Positions 9,649-22,100 of a DNA stretch of 64,000 nt are shown here, piece after piece. The notes below the pieces were generated by a model. It had not been told where the DNA came from. It was given only the letters and a program-made list of their open reading frames with translations, and ran no database searches. This DNA is from Elymus sibiricus (taxonomy: Eukaryota; Streptophyta; Magnoliopsida; Poales; Poaceae), in the NCBI GenBank assembly GCA_039707655.1, contig CM077670.1:145432001-145496000 (forward strand). Direction: 5' to 3'. Each line of letters starts with the position of its first letter. Position 1 is the stretch's first letter. The translations under genes and the position numbers were made by a program.

Positions 9649-12378
9649 CACTACTAGAAAAACTATTATTAACGACGATGGCCAAAAACTCTTGGTCGTT
9701 GATGATCTAAGTGAGTTCCCGCACGGTCGAAATCAGGCTACCAAATACTTTTAACAACAACCAGATTACTCGTTGTTAACAGCGGTCGTTACTGTTCTTA
9801 TCTCATCTAGTATTTCTTTTTGTCGGGAATCCGATCTTTTTTGTTTTTGCGTACAACAACCGTGTAACAAACTCAATCACCTCTCTTTTATATCTCCTCC
9901 GTAAACACCTCTAGTACTAGAAGAAAAACAATTTGTTTGGATCCCATCTCCTCCTGCGCCTCTTTTTCCTCTCCTCTCCTCCACTGGCCATGTTTAATCA
10001 TCGCGGCTTCCATCGATCCCATCTCATCTTTGTTCTCCTACGCAGCTCTGCCTACCAGCCCCGAGCGCGCATGCGCTGCAGCCTGAACCTTGCCGGCGCC
10101 TCGACCCCGGCGCGCTTGCGCTGCAGCCAGCACCTCGCCAGCCACCTCGACCCCGGTGCGCTTGCGCTGCAACCTGAATCTCGAACCCGGCACGCCAGTG
10201 CTGAAGCCTACACATCGGCAGTCGCCTCAACCTCGGCGACCTCGAGTTGCAGCCTGCACATTGCCAGTTACCCACCAATGCGATTCCACTACAGGGTGAT
10301 TGGTATTCCTACCGATTTTTCTAGTTGTTGGGCCGTTATGTGATATTGTTAATCCATATCCAGTTCGTGATTTCTAAACATATGGATGCAATTTATTATT
10401 CTTTATTTTGGGTTACAAATTCGTTATGCAGTGCCACGTTGAATACAATCCATTCATCCGTAGTTCTTATACGATCTTGTTGATTTTATATTTGCTATGC
10501 CTTACATCGAACAATATACATACATGGTAATTACATAATAGAAAAGTGAAATATACTAGGAGATGAGACATTTTTTTTTGCAGGGGAAAGAGAGATTTAA
10601 TTAATCATCAGAAATATTACACTCTTTCACACCAACTGTTTCAAGATCCGCTGGGTTGGAAGTAGGAACCCAACCAGACAAAGGTTCCATCCTGAAGCCT
10701 ACCAAAAGACATTTTCAGCACAATATTTGACATGTTTTGACTTGCCTGATCTGAAAGCGAGGACAATGTGTTTGACTGCTGATTATTTTTAACTTGGTAC
10801 ATGATTGATAATTTTGGCTTGTGTGAACTGAAAAGATGAGTTAACAAGTTTGATTTTCAGAATGACCTCGTCCATGGATGGCCTATTGACTCCTATATCT
10901 GGAATCTGGAGATGTGTCAATCTAAGCATTGCCTAATTATTGAGCAGCAACTTCTGAAAATATATCATGTGCAAAATATAGTCATATATACCTAGTTGTA
11001 TAATTCTATTCTCTTTTGATTTAATTTGGCAGAATCCCGAAGAGTAGATTGCCATTGTAGACACTCAGTACATGGTCCATCGTGCAGTTCCCATGCTCCA
11101 AAGCGAGGTAATTGTAAGTTTTTCTTGTAAGCTTAAACTTATCAAAATTGATATCTCCTTGCATGCTCTGTTTTTCATATGCTCACCAGTAAGAAGCTCC
11201 TCTTCTCCTCCAGGGGACAAAGAAAAGCCAACATGCTGTTCTGGATATGTATATCACTTATTCTTGAGCAGAATGGTAGTATTTTAAAGCAGAGGAGAAT
11301 AATGTTCAGTGTAAATTTGTTTGGTATATAACAACAACCAAAAAAGTTCAATTTGTTTTGCTGAGAAATAAAATAACTCAAGTTTTGCTTGAATTAGACA
11401 AGAAACATTCCAATTAATCTTTTCTTAAAATAGTTTGTCTTTGTCGCATAAGGACTACAGTAGAATTCAAGTGCAAACTTGTTCCTTTATGCTATTATCC
11501 TCTGCGCTAGTTCTTTTATATGTACTGACTTATAAATCATTTATGTTTTTTGTAGAACGGATGGATCATGAGGCATTGTAGTCATCGGTGAAGGATGATA
11601 AGGACTTGTGATGGTGTCTCATGAGTGAAGAGAAAATATTTACTGGTTGTGATACATTGGATTGACTTTCATAAACTACTCAACATTTTTTAGGACTGAT
11701 GGTCCACCATAATATTATAGAAGCATCAGGAGGCATTGTAATAGCTGATGAAAAATGATATCCATTCAAGCAACGATGGTGTACCTCAATTGAAGATTAA
11801 TAGATATTATCTTTTCTAGTTGTCTTGTTTGGTAGATATGTATGATGAAGTACATTGGTCATATAAGGAGTGCTTTTGACTCAAATTTCTTAAAGGGTAT
11901 TTTAATTTCAGGATTGTATGTCCGAATATTGGTATTTCTATTAACAAAAGAGGCTATGATCCTTTCAATTCATATTATTTTGTTTCTTTATTAATGTGGT
12001 TGTTAATATTGAAATGTTGGATGTTTCATAAAGTGATCGCTGCAAGGAAAGTTATACTAAATACAAGTGGTTCTGGAGGATATCAAAGTGTGAAGAGAGT
12101 GGTCGGTCATGATATTTTGGTCAGCATGATAACATTATTAGCGACGACGAAAGTGGTCGTTAATACTACAATTGTGGTCGTTATTTCCTTGAGATTTACG
12201 ACAGCACACCATACCATCGTTACAAGAATAACGACCACGAAATGTATGTGGTCGTTATACTTTTAACGACGGAGCCTACTACGACCAGCATATTGTGGTC
12301 GTTAATGACCTTCAACGACCACAATCCAACCTTTAACGACCACATATACCGTCGTTAAAAACCATTTTCCTAGTAGTG
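9649..12378. mobile_element. Non-autonomous CACTA DNA transposon
   Basis: The left end is CACTACTAGAAAAA (9649) and the right end is the inverted TTTTCCTAGTAGTG (12378). ATG flanks both sides (9646-9648 and 12379-12381), the 3-bp duplication expected for CACTA elements. The matching LTR of B lacks the insertion and has a single ATG at 41852-41854, an empty-site control. Subterminal repeats of the type AACGACCAC/GTGGTCGTTA are dense at 12120-12360 and sparser near 9670-9790. I see no transposase, so it needs an autonomous partner. The interior has degenerate tandem repeats (10067-10260) and otherwise AT-rich sequence without a recognisable gene. Confidence 0.93.
10067..10260. repeat. Degenerate tandem repeat of about 55 bp inside CACTA element
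   Basis: Three to four diverged copies of a unit containing CCTCGACCCCGG..GCTTGCGCTGCAGCC follow one another. They lie inside a short open frame (9933-10343) that is mostly repeat translation. No known domain is visible. Confidence 0.6.
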
Positions 12379-13141
12379 ATGGTGCTTAACGCTATATATT
12401 ATTATCCAATGATATGTGGCAATCCTATGATGTTTGAGTAGATTCGTTTTGTCCTATGGGTTGATTGAAGATCGTGATTGGTTTGAGTTGTATGTTTTAT
12501 TTTGGTGTTGTCCTATGATGCCCTTCGTGTCGCGCAAGTGTGAGGGATTACCGCTGTAGGGTGTCCATATGTTCTTATGGTGGGTTGCGCGAGTGACTGA
12601 AACACAAACCCGAGTAAGGGGGTTGTTGCGTATGGGAGTAAAGAGGACTTGTTACTTAATGCTATGGTTGAGTATTACCTTAATGATCTTTGGTAGTTAA
12701 GGATGCTTGCTAGACTTCCAATCATAAGTGCATATGATCCAAGTACGGAAAGTATGTTAGCTCATGCCTCTCCCTCATATAAAATGCAATAATTTTTACC
12801 GGTCTAGTTATCGATTGCCTAGGGACAAATCTTTCTCTTCTGTTACAAAAAGCTTTATACTAAACAACTAACTTTTATTATCTTGCAATTTACTCATAGT
12901 TTTATTCTTGCTAAGTACTTCTAGTTTTATCCTTGCAAACTTATCCTTACACCTACAAAGTAGTTTTATTCTTGTTCTAGGTAAAGCGAACGTTAAGTGT
13001 GCGTAGAGTTGTATCGGTGGTCGATAGAACTTCAAGGGAATATTAATTCTACCTTTAGCTCCGCATTGGGTTCGACACTCTTATTTATCGAGAAAGGTTA
13101 CAACTGATCCCCTATACTTGTGGGTTATCAAGACCTTTTTC

Positions 13142-13159
13142 TGGCCCCGTTGCCAGGGA
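13142..13159 (+). other. Primer binding site of element B
   Basis: TGGCCCCGTTGCCAGGGA follows the LTR end after a short spacer. It differs at two positions from TGGCGCCGTTGCCGGGGA, the aspartate-tRNA-type primer site usual for Athila-group Gypsy elements. Confidence 0.75.
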
Positions 13160-13254
13160 GCAATAGCGTGGGGTTTATATTCTCGTGTGTGCTTATTTGC
13201 TTTATCACTAAGTAGTTTTTATTTTCTGTTCTAAGTTGTTTTATATCTTTAGTT

Positions 13255-14592
13255 ATGGATATGGAACACGAAACACCAAAAAAATTAGTTGTACTTGTTA
13301 CTCATGGAGATGGGGAACCTCCTAAAACCCTCGATGCTGGTTATGTGGAAAACATTAAATACTACTTTGATAATCCTAATAAATCTCCATTCAACTTGAT
13401 AATGGAAGATAATTTGGATCAATGGGAGTACTTTAGGGATGATCGCTTGTCTCAAAAAGGGAAACACTTATGGGATCAAATTAAAATATTGCGTTGGTAT
13501 GCTTGGGATTTATGCTTAAGATATGATTGTACTTGTTGCTGTAAGATGGAGGCTCCACACCTCCCCTTTCAATGTGAATTTAATGATAATGAAACCTTAG
13601 CTTCTTATGCTAAGGGTGTATATGATTACTATGATGTCGAACAAATAGACGAATTTGTTGCTTTTAAGGGTGCTTATGAAATTGAGTCTTTGTTTGAAAA
13701 GTATGAAGATTGTGATGATGCTCTTTACAGATCTGAAAATTTGGCTATACTTAAATATTGCTTTGATAATTATGAATACAATGCCTATATTGATGAATTT
13801 ATTAAGAAATTCTCTGCTGCCCAAGAAGAGACTAATATTTTGCAGGAATCTATGGAAGAAGAAATTGCTGGAACTATGAGCTCATTAGACGAAAAAGATG
13901 AGGAGGAGAGCGAAGAACAAAAGGAGGAAGAGCGGATTAGCTACCCGTGCCCACCTTCTAGTGAGAGTAACTCTTCAACTCATACATTGTTTAATTTCCC
14001 TTCGTGCTTACCAAAGGATGAATGCTATGATCCCTTGGATTCGTTAGAAATATCCCTTTTTGATGAACTTGATGCTTGCTATGCTTGTGGCCATGATGCC
14101 AATATGAATTATGCTTATGGAGATGAACTTGCTATAGTTCCTTATGTTAAGAATGAAATTGTTGTTATTGCACCCACACATGATAGTCCTATTATCTTTT
14201 TGAATTCTCCCAACTACACTATATCGGAGAAGTTTGCTCTTATTAAGGATTATATTGATGGGTTGCATTTTACTATTTCACATGATAATTTTGATGAATA
14301 TAATATGCATGTGCTTGCTGCTCCTACTTGCAATTATTATGAGAGAGGAACTACATCTCCGCCTCTCTATGTTTCCAAAACGATAAAATTGCAAGAAACT
14401 ACTTATGCTATGTATCGGCCTTTGTTATGTGTGCATGAATTGTTCTTTTATGACATACCGATGCATAGGAAGAGAATTAGACTCCGTTGTTCCATAATAT
14501 ATGTTGCTTTGTGCTCACTACTAAATTATAAATCATTGTTAATTAAAACTGGCTTTGATAAACCTAGGGATCCTGGTGGATCAATTGCTTGA
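13255..14592 (+). CDS. Uncharacterised 445-residue ORF of non-autonomous element B
   Basis: This intact frame starts about 100 bases inside the PBS with ATG at 13255 (MDMEHETPKKLVVLV) and stops at 14590-14592. It shows no retroviral-type zinc knuckle, protease or polymerase motif. Visible features are a cysteine cluster (DCTCCCK, about residue 95), many Asp/Tyr/Glu residues, a strongly acidic Glu-rich run at about residues 200-225, then a Ser-rich linker and a Cys/Asp-rich second half (CYACGHDANMNYAYGDE, about residue 275). It occupies the gag position, so a gag-like or RNA-packaging role is possible, but that is inference. Staying open while neighbouring elements are full of stops suggests recent insertion or past constraint. 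I do not recognise a family with a known function. Confidence 0.6.
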   Translation: MDMEHETPKKLVVLVTHGDGEPPKTLDAGYVENIKYYFDNPNKSPFNLIMEDNLDQWEYFRDDRLSQKGKHLWDQIKILRWYAWDLCLRYDCTCCCKMEAPHLPFQCEFNDNETLASYAKGVYDYYDVEQIDEFVAFKGAYEIESLFEKYEDCDDALYRSENLAILKYCFDNYEYNAYIDEFIKKFSAAQEETNILQESMEEEIAGTMSSLDEKDEEESEEQKEEERISYPCPPSSESNSSTHTLFNFPSCLPKDECYDPLDSLEISLFDELDACYACGHDANMNYAYGDELAIVPYVKNEIVVIAPTHDSPIIFLNSPNYTISEKFALIKDYIDGLHFTISHDNFDEYNMHVLAAPTCNYYERGTTSPPLYVSKTIKLQETTYAMYRPLLCVHELFFYDIPMHRKRIRLRCSIIYVALCSLLNYKSLLIKTGFDKPRDPGGSIA

Positions 14593-15325
14593 GCACTGTA
14601 TGCCTAGCTTAATGGCTTTAAAGAAAGCGCTGCCTGGGAGACAACGTGGAAGTTTTAGAGAGTCATTTTATTCTGTTGTGTGTTTTTAAAATATTTTAAA
14701 AACAAAAAAATATAGAGCCAAACCTAAAAACTTTTTCAAAAAGACAAGCGATTGGAAGGTTATGCATTGGAGAAGTGAGGGTCGACCTTGAACACTTGTG
14801 TTCATGCTCATGGAAACAATGTAGAATTTTTCATGGAAGTTTCTCACAAAAATAATTATCCCCTTGTACAAATCCATTGTATTATAAAAATAATGTGCCA
14901 AGATTTACCTTTAGGATGTTTAAATTGCTTGTTTGGTGTGTGTTGTGCAAAAACAGAAACTTTTGCTGTAGTGCTTGAATTTCTATATTTTACTGGAACA
15001 TGAAAAAATTCTGAAATTTTTACACAGTACTTATATGCAATTTTTTTTATTTTTTCCTATTTTTTCAGAATTTTTGGAGTTACATAAGTATATGTTTCAT
15101 CTGCATCTTTACAGACTGTCCTGTTTTCACAGATTGCTGTTATCGTTTCTTTATTTGCGTATGTTTGAAATCTTGTTGAGCCCCATTGACTTGGGAGCCA
15201 TAGAATTGTGATACCATACAGTGGGTAATGTTTGATTATAATTATAAAATAATGTTACAGCAGGACATGATGGGATTTGAAGTTATATGTACTAACCCTT
15301 CTAATAAAAAGTTTGGTTAAGTTTT
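14593..15325 (+). other. Non-coding internal region of element B (left of Tat insertion)
   Basis: AT-rich sequence follows the B ORF. It begins with a GCGCTGCCTGGGAGACAACG motif resembling those that follow ORFs in grass Athila-type elements, with no coding frame worth calling. It ends at the GTTTT target duplication (15321-15325) of the Tat insertion and continues at 26170. Confidence 0.6.
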
Positions 15326-16106
15326 TGTTGGTGTACTAAAGTTTGGGTCTTTTTGTACCCCATACTTGTGCACGGACGGTTGTAGCCATATCAGCGGCAA
15401 GACCTGCCGGAGGAAAGCTGGAAACAAATACAATATTATCAAGAAGGCACTCGAGCCGATGATCAGAAGACAGAAGACCGAAGGCTGGATTCCCGGCAAG
15501 ATCTTGCCGGGAAGGCTCGCGAAGGCCCGGCAAGGCCTTGCACCCGGCGAGATCCCGCCGCCCTGCCACCGCTCCAGCGCAGCGAATGGCCTGTTGTTTA
15601 GGGTTTGTCCTCTTGGATGCGTGTCATGGCATTAGCGGCGGATGGGATTAAGCGGTGCTGAAGGGACGGGCTCTTTTTCCGTCCCCAAGAAAGTAAGGGA
15701 CACCTAAGTGGAGCATTCAATGCATTTTGTCCTAAGTCGTCAGTGATAAGCATGTAAACACTGTAGCAACTTTACACCTCTTGTACGTACTATTCGCCAC
15801 TGTTGGTGACCCCTTGGTCATATAAAAGGAGGCCCAAGGCGAAGCTACAGGGGGGAGGGAGCTTTTCTGGCCCAGCTGCATGCGTAGCCGCTCTTCTTGC
15901 GTACTGTTCACCAAGAAGCGCTCTGTGTATATGAGCTTAAACATCCACAATAAACAAAAGCAGGAGTAGGGTTTTACGCTACTCAGCGGCCCGAACCTGG
16001 GTAAAAATCCCCGCGTTGATCGTTGGATCCGCTCTTTGTGTACATCTTCTCCCCAGCTGAACCGTAAAAGGGATCCACGCGGTCCCATAGGTGTCGTACG
16101 CCGACA
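15326..16106 (+). repeat. 5' LTR of Tat element D (781 bp)
   Basis: It begins right after the GTTTT duplication and ends GTACGCCGACA at 16106, followed by the PBS. The part from 15634 to 16106 matches the 3' LTR remnant 25692-26164 with equal length (473 bp) and few differences. The first 308 bp have no counterpart in the 3' LTR. A GC-rich stretch of CCGGCAAG-type repeats lies at 15490-15560. Confidence 0.9.
15821..15827 (+). promoter_or_regulatory. Probable TATA box of Tat element D 5' LTR
   Basis: TATAAAA followed by GGAGGCCC lies mid-LTR, where the U3 promoter is expected. The same motif is kept in the 3' LTR at 25879-25885. Function is inferred. Confidence 0.6.
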
Positions 16107-16109
16107 TCT

Positions 16110-16129
16110 TTGGCGTGCCAGGTAGGGGG
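16110..16129 (+). other. Primer binding site of Tat element D
   Basis: TTGGCGTGCCAGGTAGGGGG follows three bases after the LTR end. It matches the site in the truncated Tat-like element at 3865-3848 apart from one C-to-T change. Confidence 0.75.
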
Positions 16130-16190
16130 AAGAGGTCGCGCGAACCCGATCTAGCGGTCAGCGCGCCAGTTCTTGATCACTTTCACCGCC

Positions 16191-19100
16191 ATGGCTCCCA
16201 AGAAGAAGGGCGCTACGGCGGTTGATCCATCCGCGTCCGGTCTGCCCGTACCCACAGAGACGGGCGACGGCGTAGGCGCTGGTGGAGGAGGTGGAGGTCT
16301 CGAGCCTCCACGACGTTCTGGCGATTAGAGCCAGGCAAGCGGCGTCGTTCGCAACGGCGACAACGACCCGCATACTGCCAGGTCTAAGGACGGAGCCGTG
16401 CTACCTACGGGTGGCGCAGCGAACTCCAAGGACGGGACGGCGCCTTCCAAGACACCCACGCCGGCGCATGCACTGCGGCATTCTCAGGTCGTGCACGACG
16501 GGAAGCGCCACGACGTTGGTGGTTCTAGGTGCCCCCATGAAAAGACCCCTGCGCATCATTCCCAAGATGCATGGGGCCAGCATGCACACCAACACGTCGG
16601 TAGAAGCAGGGCGCGACCGCGAGAGCGTGATGGAGCTCCTTCTAACACAGTTAGGAGTCAGAGCACCTCACGTTCTTCGCACCTTTCACCGCCGCCTACA
16701 CCGGCAGAAGCGTTGGCGCGAGCGCAGCTGCTCCTAGATTTCCCTCCTGCTGCGAAGAAGCTAGAAGAGTGGAGATCTGCTATTCAAAGCCTCATCGGCT
16801 TGGCTAATGATGACATGCCGCAGCAGGCGGGGCCTTCGCGGCGGCAGTCTACTGAGGCGGTGCGTGCTGATGGCGAAAAGACCGGAGGCGGTACGACTAC
16901 GATGCACTCCCCTCTGCGACGACAACAGCGGTCGCTAACTCGGCGGGTTGACGCCCGTGATGACGATTCCACGGCGTCGTCTGATCCGCGAGCTCTCCGC
17001 GATCAATGTCAAGTTCTTCGGGAGTGGAACAAAGAAGACGCTCGAACTACCATCGAGCGGCGGCGGGAAGCGCGCCGTCAATCCGACAGGCGCGCGGGAC
17101 CCACAGTGGACGAGCCTCCGCCGGGGTATTCTGGTAACTTGCCTTACGAGGTGAGTTGTCCAGCATTTACTCATGAGCTGCGGCGGGTCCAGTGACCCAA
17201 TTCCCGAACTTTCAAGCCCGAGGTGCCGGAGAAATACGACGGCAAGACCCACCCGTCAGAGTTCCTGAGCATCTACACCATTGCGGTGCAGGCTGCCGGG
17301 GCTCGAGACGACAAGATACTCACCAACTACTTCCCGTTGGTGCTTAAGCCCAACGTCTGGTCGTGGTTGATGCATTTGCCAGAGAATTCCATTTCCTACT
17401 GGGCAGATTTGTGTCATGAGTTTGTTGGCGCCTTTACTGGGGGCCACCAGGCTCCTGGCCAGGAAAGCGATTTACATCTCATCCCCCAGAAAGAGGGCGA
17501 AACCTTGCGCAAGTACATACAGAGATTCAGCCGTATACAGCACAACATCCCAGACGTTCATCCTGCCGCAGTTATCAGCGCGTTTCATCAGAATGTGCGC
17601 AACCGCAAGATGCGGGAAGAGCTGGCGATGAACAAAGTCAGGGATGTTGCCGAGCTCTATGCTCTGGCTGACAAATGTGCTTGGGCTGAAGAGGGAAGGA
17701 GATTCCTCGGAGTGGATGCTGGCACAGAAATCGACTCTGAAGGCGAAGACGCCACCACCTCGACGAAGAAAGGCCGACGACGTAACAGGAAGCGCAAGGG
17801 CAAGGCCGTGCTTGCCGTCGAGGGATGCGGCAACACCAGCACCGCCAAGAAGATCAAGGCTGATGGCCTAGGCAAGGAGGTTGCTGGGTGTGCATCATGT
17901 TAGGCCTTGGCGGCTGCCGACAAGTCGGAGGGCTCCGACAAGCAGTACTGCAAGATCCATCGCACCAAGGGTCACGATCTCCAAAACTGTCGGCAAGTTG
18001 AGCAGCTTGTCGAGAAGCAGAAAGCTGAGTATGAAAGGCGAGACAAGGAGAAGGCCCAGGATGGTGCTGAGGGGTCTGGCAAGAAACGCGGTGGTCGAGG
18101 AGGTCGTCGCGGCAAGGCTAAGCAACAATAGGAGAGGCTCGCTCGAGGCCGCGACAAGGAAAAGGGGGGTGACGATGAGGACGAAGAGGACGACGAGTCC
18201 AGCGAGCACGAGTTCCAGAAAGCTACAGAAGCCATGTGCGTTGACGGAGGCGCCTCGTTGCATTCCTCTCACCACCGACTCAAACAGTGGGCACGCAAGA
18301 TTAACGCGACAGAGCCGTCGGTCGACGCCCGGAAACCACTGAAATGGTCCAACACGCCTATCATTTTTGACGCTGAGGATCACCCTGATCGCACAACTGC
18401 GGTCGGGTGTTTGCCATTGTTGGTTTCACCAACGATCCGCAACCTCAAGGTGACAAAGATGTTAGTTGACGGTGGGGCCGGTTTGAACTTGATCTCGCCT
18501 GATGTGATCAAGAAGTTGCAAATTCTTGATGAAGATCTCGAGGAAACGGGCACGTTCCAAGGGATCAACCCAGGAAGGAGCCAGCCGAAGGGTAAGATCA
18601 CACTACCAGTAACATTTGGTAGTGAGCTGAACTACAGAACAGAAAAGATCGTCTTCGACGTCGCCAAGATTCCATTGCCATATAATGGGATTCTTGGTCG
18701 TCCGGCGCTGGCCAAGTTCATGGCGGCATCACACTACGCCTATAATACATTGAAGATGCCCGGGCCGATGAGTGTCATCACTATCAACTCCGACAAGAAG
18801 GATGCGCTTATCTGCACCGACCAACTCTACCGGGAGGCAGTCGCAGCACCTGCCACCAAAGCACTTGCTCCTGCCGCCGAAGCTCCCGGGGGGAAGAAGA
18901 CCGGCAAGACCTCTAGCACACACTCCGGCAAGCCCACCTCCTCGGAGTGCTGCGCTCCCGTTGAGGATGTGCCGGAGAGCTCCACCGGCAAGAGCAAGAA
19001 ATCCAAGGCAACTCCACCAGCAACTAAAAAGGTGCCCATCAAGGAGGATGGTACGGGAGGAACTTTCACTGTGAGTTCCACCCTCGATGACAAATAGGAA

Positions 19101-22100
19101 GGCGCGCTCATTGCCTTCCTACGGGCGAATGTCGATGTGTTTGCATGGCAACCATCTGATATCCCCGGTGTTCCCAGGGAGGTAATTGAGCACCACCTTG
19201 CGGTCTGTCCTCATGCACGACCCGTCAAGCAGAAAGTTAGGAAGCAAGCTTTGGAGCGGCAAGAATTTATTGACGAAGAAATAAGGAAGCCGGAAGCGGC
19301 ATGTTTGGTTAGAGTGCTCCATCCAACATGGTTGGCCAATCCAGTTGTAGTGCGCAAGACGAATGGAAAATGGAGGCTGTGTATCAACTATACAGATATC
19401 AATAAAGCCTGTCCAAAAGATCCTTTTCCCTTGCCATGCATTGACCAGATTGTGGACTCCACTGCCGGCTGTGATTTGCTGTTGTTTCTTGACGCTTATT
19501 CAGGGTAACATCAGATTTTCATGTCAAAGGAAGATGAAGAGAAAACCACATTTATCACCCCATGTGGCACGTATTGCTTCATACGCATGCCTTTCAGGTT
19601 GAAAAGTGCTGGTTCAACATTTTCAAGAGCGATCCAGATCGGTTTTGAGCCCCAGCTACATAGAAATATGGAAGCTTATATGGATGACATAGTGGTTAAA
19701 ACCAAGGACAAGGCAACGCTCATACAAGATTTAGAAGAGACATTTGCAAATCTGCGCAGGATCAATCTGAAGCTCAATCCTAAGAAGTGTGTGTTTGGCA
19801 TTCCATCCGGCAAGCTTCTCGGGTTCTTTGTGTCTCAACGTGGAATCGAGGAAAATCCCGACAAGATCAAGGCAATTGAGCAGATTGAAGCACCAAGACG
19901 TGTCAAAGATGTGCGTCGACTTGCCGGCTGCGTTGCTGCTCTGAGTAGGTTCATCTCCAAATCTGCTGAGCGCGCCCTGCCTTTTTTCAAAATCTTGAAG
20001 AAGGCAGGTCCAATGAAATGTACTCCGGAAGCGGAGGCAGCGCTGCAGGACTTGAAGAGGTACCTCTCCTCTCCGCCAACACTAGTCGCGCCTAAACCAC
20101 AAGAGCCGTTGCTGCTATATTTAGCGGCGACGAATCAAGTGGTTAGTGCTGCATTAGTGGCGCAGAGAGAAGTCGACGAAGAAGCAGCGGCAGCGACAAG
20201 CCCGTCAAGCGACAAGCTGGGATTCTCCCCGGCAGAGTCTGGTGCCGACAAGGCAGGGTCTGCGCAATCAAATGAAGCAACGCAGAAGAAGAAAATGGTA
20301 CAGCGCCCAGTCTATTTTGTCAGCTCCCTGTTGCAGGGGGCTAGGTCAAGATATTCGGGCATGCAGAAGTTGCTCTTCGGCCTCCTTATGGCCTCGAGGA
20401 AGCTACGCCATTATTTCCAGGCACATGAAATCACCGTCGTCACTCGCTTCCCGTTGCAGCGGATTTTACAAAATCCAGATGCGACCGGTAGAATTGTGGA
20501 GTGGGCGTTGGAACTGTCAAGCTTTGGTCTCAAATTTGAAAGCACTTCGACTATTCAGAGCAGAGCCTTGGCGGAATTCATTGCAGAATGGACACCGATG
20601 CCAGACGAAGAAATTCAAGAGACAAGTATCCCCGGCAAGGAAACAAATCGAGAATGGATTATGTACTTTGACGGGGCTTTCTCGCTGCAAGGCGCCGGTG
20701 CTGGCGTGCTGCTTGTTGCACCCACCGGAGAGCACCTCAAGTATGTAATTCAGATGCACTTTCCCTGGGAGAGGTCAACAAACAACATTGCAGAATATGA
20801 AGGGCTGCTTGCCGGTCTCAGGATCACAGCGGACCTTGGAATTAAGAAGCTCATCGTCAGAGGTGACTCGCAGCTTGTCATCAGGCAAGTTAACAAGGAC
20901 TATCAGAGCCCGTTGATGGAAGCATATGTAGATGAAGTGAGAAAGTTGGAGGAGCGTTTTGACGGGTTGCAAACAGAGCATGTTCCTCGTGCGGAGAACA
21001 ATATTGCCGACGACCTGTCAAAATGTGCTGCCCTCAAGTTACCTGTGGAACCAGGAAATTTTGTGCTCCGCTTAACTCAGCCATCCGTAACACCATCGAC
21101 GAGGCAAGACAAGAGGAGAATGTTGAGTTCCGGCCAGTACTTTCCTGCAGAGCTTCCAGAAGCCGCCGGCAAGGAAGTTGCCTGGAACAACGCCAAGCTT
21201 GCCGGGGAGCAACAGGCTCCGGCAGGGCCTCAAGCCCTTGCCGTAGAGACAAACGCTCCCACGTCCGAAGATATGCCTTTGGTCCTTGTTGTCGAGCCAC
21301 AGGCTCCAACATGGGCACAGCACATCGTCCGGTTCGTTCAAACAGGAGAACACCCTGAGGAATAGGAAGAAGCGGAGAAAGTAGCCCGTCGGTCTAATAT
21401 GTACCAGTTCGTGGATGATGTCCCGTACAGAAAGAGACCGAATGGTGTGAAATTGAAGTGTATTCCTCGGGAGGATGGACTGGAGCTGTTGGCAGAGATA
21501 CATGGAGGCATATGTGGCTCCCACATAGGCTCAAGAGCTCTTGTCGGTAAGGCATTCCGGCAAGGTTTCTTTTGGCCCACTGCTCTCCAGGATGCAACTG
21601 CATTAGTAACCAAGTGTGAAGCGTGCCAGTTCCATTCAAAGAAATTGCATCAGCCAGCTCAAGCTCTTCAGACAATCCCTCTTTCCTGGCCATTTTCGGT
21701 CTGGGGGCTCGACATATTGGGCCCTTTTCCCCGCGCTGCCGGGGGCTTCGAGTACTTGTACGTTGCTATCGACACGTTCACGAAGTGGCCGGAAGTGGAA
21801 GCAGTGAGAAAGGTGACAGCACAATCAGCCGTCAAGTTCTTCAAGGGACTAGTATGCCGTTTTGGTGTGCCAAACAGGATCATCACCGACAATGGCATGC
21901 AGTTCACGAGCCGCACCTTCATGCAGTACGTCCAAGACCTTGGCGGCAAAATTTGTTTTGCTTCTGTTGCTCACCCAAGGAGCAACTGCCAAGCGGAAAG
22001 GGCAAATGCTGAAGTGTTGCGAGGTCTCAGGACAAGGACTTTCGACAAGCTGCGCAAGTGCGGAAGACGCTGGATTGATGAGCTACCGGCGGTTCTTTCG

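Larger units (their letters stand above)
8883..13130 (+). repeat. 5' LTR of element B, split by a CACTA transposon
   Basis: The LTR consists of 8883-9645 plus 12379-13130 (about 1515 bp after removing the CACTA element and one ATG). It matches the 3' LTR (27952-28139 plus 41278-42615) along its whole length. It starts TGATACGTCTCTGTCGTATC, a start also seen in element H at 47507, and ends CTTGTGGGTTATCA just before the PBS. GC-rich short frames around 9107-9647 occur in both LTR copies and are not genes. Confidence 0.9.

Noticed and set aside
11175..11381. 68-residue minus-strand frame inside the CACTA element
   Set aside because: Short, low complexity, no motif, and in AT-rich DNA where such frames arise by chance.
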